Of a stretch of 5,974 nt of DNA, positions 5,422 through 5,974 are shown piece after piece. Under the pieces are notes generated by a model. That model was not told where the DNA came from. It was given only the letters and a program-made list of their open reading frames with translations, and made no database searches. The DNA comes from Pelotomaculum sp. (GTDB taxonomy: Bacteria > Bacillota > Desulfotomaculia > Desulfotomaculales > Pelotomaculaceae). Position 1 is the stretch's first letter, and each line of letters opens with the position of its first letter. Both the position numbers and the translations under genes were made by a program. The DNA is taken from NCBI GenBank assembly GCA_003489345.1, contig DNIT01000227.1, positions 9,864-15,837 on the forward strand. Direction: 5' to 3'.

Positions 5422-5974
5422 ATGACGTCTTCCACAAGCGTAAATTCAGCTGATGCCGAGAGAGTGAATTGGTCGGTTATTATAGTGCTCATTATCGCCG
5501 CGTTCATGGCTATTCTGGACAGCAGCATAGTGAATGTGGCCCTGCCAAAAATGATGGCCGTCTTCGGCGTATCTACAAAAAAAGCCGAATGGATTTTAAC
5601 AGGCTACATGCTGACCCTGGGCGTGGTCATGCCCTTGTCCGGTTACCTGGGGGACGCCTTCGGTTATAAACGCATCTTTATGATGGCCCTGTCCCTATTT
5701 ATATTGGGTTCCGTTTTGTGCGGCATGGCCTGGAGTATTAACAGCATGGTCGCTGCCCGCGTTATCCAGGCGCTCGGCGGCGGTCTCCTGCAGCCTATTT
5801 CCATGGCTATGATCTTCAAAGATTGCCCCCGCTCCAAAATCGGCATGGTGCTCGGGGTCTGGGGCATTTCAGCGATGGCGGCGCCCGCCATAGGACCCAC
5901 CCTGGGCGGCTACCTGGTAGAATACGCCAACTGGCGGTTGATTTTTTATATCAATCTGCCCATCGGCATCATTG
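5422..5974 (+). CDS. EmrB/QacA (DHA2) family MFS multidrug antiporter, N-terminal part, cut by window end
   Basis: An open frame from the ATG at 5422 to the window edge encodes 184 residues, with a strong ribosome binding site GAGGAG (5411-5416) 5 bases upstream. After a polar tail (1-16), TM1 (about 17-39) leads into LDSSIVNVALP (32-42), the DHA2 motif D1. Motif A is GYLGDAFGYKR (74-84), with the acidic and basic residues of the TM2-TM3 loop. Motif B lies in TM4 with R113 (ARVIQALGGGLLQP). The antiporter motif C, ending GPTLGGYL (158-165), lies in TM5, and WRLIFYINLPIG (171-182) begins TM6. DHA2 proteins have 14 membrane helices and about 470-520 residues, so roughly the first third is present. 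It would export hydrophobic compounds by proton exchange together with the upstream fusion protein. The substrate cannot be inferred. Confidence 0.95.
   Translation, partial: MTSSTSVNSADAERVNWSVIIVLIIAAFMAILDSSIVNVALPKMMAVFGVSTKKAEWILTGYMLTLGVVMPLSGYLGDAFGYKRIFMMALSLFILGSVLCGMAWSINSMVAARVIQALGGGLLQPISMAMIFKDCPRSKIGMVLGVWGISAMAAPAIGPTLGGYLVEYANWRLIFYINLPIGII

Noticed and set aside
5469..5669. Plus-strand 66-codon open frame near the window end
   Set aside because: It overlaps the clear DHA2 antiporter frame that starts at 5422, has no domain and is a frame-shifted shadow.

Overview
The window looks like a piece of a spore-forming Firmicute chromosome (Clostridia or Negativicutes level). The evidence is moderate GC with AT-rich intergenic regions, AGGAG-type ribosome binding sites, a PAS histidine kinase with a sporulation-kinase style H-box, and a close match to a sigma-H promoter in front of that kinase. 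The genus cannot be fixed from the sequence alone.

Layout, left to right. (1) The last 44 codons of an M24-family metallopeptidase (Xaa-Pro aminopeptidase/prolidase type), closed by a strong Rho-independent terminator. (2) An orphan, soluble 634-aa histidine kinase: a helical N-terminal sensor-like domain, two PAS domains, HisKA and HATPase_c. No response regulator is next to it. A small hairpin separates it from (3) a convergent gene for an Old Yellow Enzyme-family FMN oxidoreductase. That protein keeps a four-cysteine Fe-S motif but ends where 2,4-dienoyl-CoA reductases continue into an FAD/NAD(P)H domain. (4) A divergent intergenic region carrying a promoter and candidate operator for a drug-efflux operon. 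(5) The operon itself: a TetR-family regulator, an EmrA-type HlyD membrane fusion protein whose start lies inside the regulator gene, and the N-terminal 184 residues of an EmrB/QacA (DHA2) multidrug antiporter that runs off the window.

How the genes work together. The TetR protein probably represses its own promoter and therefore the HlyD-DHA2 efflux pump, with an unknown effector relieving repression. The oxidoreductase is transcribed divergently from the pump operon and could be co-controlled, but no shared operator is evident. The kinase is probably a separate regulatory unit feeding a phosphorelay, plausibly to Spo0A.

The main gene content is conventional. The least explained elements are the sigma-H-like promoter on the orphan kinase, the GC-rich palindromic spacer between the fusion-protein and antiporter genes, and the stand-alone Fe-S form of the OYE protein. 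I found no RNA genes, CRISPR arrays or insertion sequences.
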